From Promicromonospora sukumoe 327MFSha3.1 (GTDB lineage: Bacteria > Actinomycetota > Actinomycetes > Actinomycetales > Cellulomonadaceae), in NCBI RefSeq assembly GCF_000385135.1, contig NZ_ARQM01000010.1:682001-746000 (forward strand): a stretch of DNA of 64,000 nucleotides. The letters run 5' to 3'. A program made the position numbers and the translations under genes. Positions 63,875 to 64,000 of the stretch are shown piece by piece. Position 1 is the stretch's first letter; every line of letters begins with the position of its first letter. The notes beneath the pieces are model-generated. The model saw only the letters and a program-made list of their open reading frames with translations. It did no database searches and was not told the DNA's origin.

Positions 63875-64000
63875 GTGCTGGCTCCTCATGGATGGCGGAG
63901 GTGACTGCGTCTGCTGCGCGGGTTGGCGCCGCAAGCCATCTTGACACTTCAGCGGGCGTGGCCCCAATCGTGCACCCCGTCTGTCGGGTGTGACCGTGGC

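Overview
This 64 kb window is high-GC DNA with GTG/TTG starts, Shine-Dalgarno sites and very short intergenic gaps, typical of an actinobacterium. Gene content (polyphosphate glucokinase, glnE with two glutamine synthetases, DUF4191, class E sortase motif, ECF41 sigma factor, a GH9 cellulase relic) suggests Micrococcales, perhaps Cellulomonadaceae or Promicromonosporaceae; this placement is inference. No tRNA, transposase, integrase or CRISPR array was found.

The backbone follows an order known from mycobacteria (around Rv2215-Rv2230) with blocks inserted. From the right end leftwards: lpdA, sucB, a TIGR01777 epimerase, [pseudokinase, Gfo/Idh oxidoreductase, HNH nuclease, AbiEi/DUF559 protein], lipB, lipA, DUF4191, glnA, [DUF2199, P-type ATPase, TetM-like factor, P-loop kinase, esterase], glnE, glnA2, panB, [ppgK and the 19.9-35 kb block], and further left a histidine phosphatase, C4 zinc-ribbon protein and Nif3 protein. 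Lipoate synthesis and transfer (lipB-lipA) lies near its clients (sucB, lpdA), and the GS adenylyltransferase lies between its target GlnA and GlnA2, whose adenylylation tyrosine is replaced by tryptophan.

Left end (1-9.3 kb): a class III aminotransferase resembling dialkylglycine decarboxylase, divergent from a LysR regulator; a luxS-mtnN operon (S-adenosylhomocysteine recycling / AI-2); nif3, zinc-ribbon and phosphatase genes; an MFS exporter with a TetR-type operator; yaaA; a tautomerase-like protein.

rnpB island (9.3-19.2 kb): RNase P RNA lies at 9297-9702. Its last 29-30 bases recur at 14408 and 19184, each time at the end of a near-identical 98-bp repeat. This marks two tandem integrated modules of about 4.75 kb each in the rnpB 3' end, neither with a visible integrase. 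Module 1 holds a cytochrome P450-crotonase fusion, a GH9 relic, a P450 lacking the ExxR arginine, and an orphan protein. Module 2 holds a kinase-less sensor-like membrane protein and five small orphan genes, some resembling immunity-type proteins (DUF7878-like, DUF7660-like).

Middle (19.2-36.3 kb): a DHFR-like reductase, two phosphotransferases, an SMC-like ATPase, GNAT, a secreted choice-of-anchor-A protein with an LAXTG sorting signal, PPOX, glutamate decarboxylase, a membrane protein, an IMPase-family protein with an altered metal motif, a phosphatase, a sigJ-oxidoreductase operon, a HelD/HelR-like helicase, DUF3467, a STAS protein and ppgK.

Two kinds of non-coding structure recur: dispersed long palindromes in families with near-identical members up to 32 kb apart, mostly just after gene ends, and short tandem repeats (11, 15 and 16 bp units) abutting gene boundaries.
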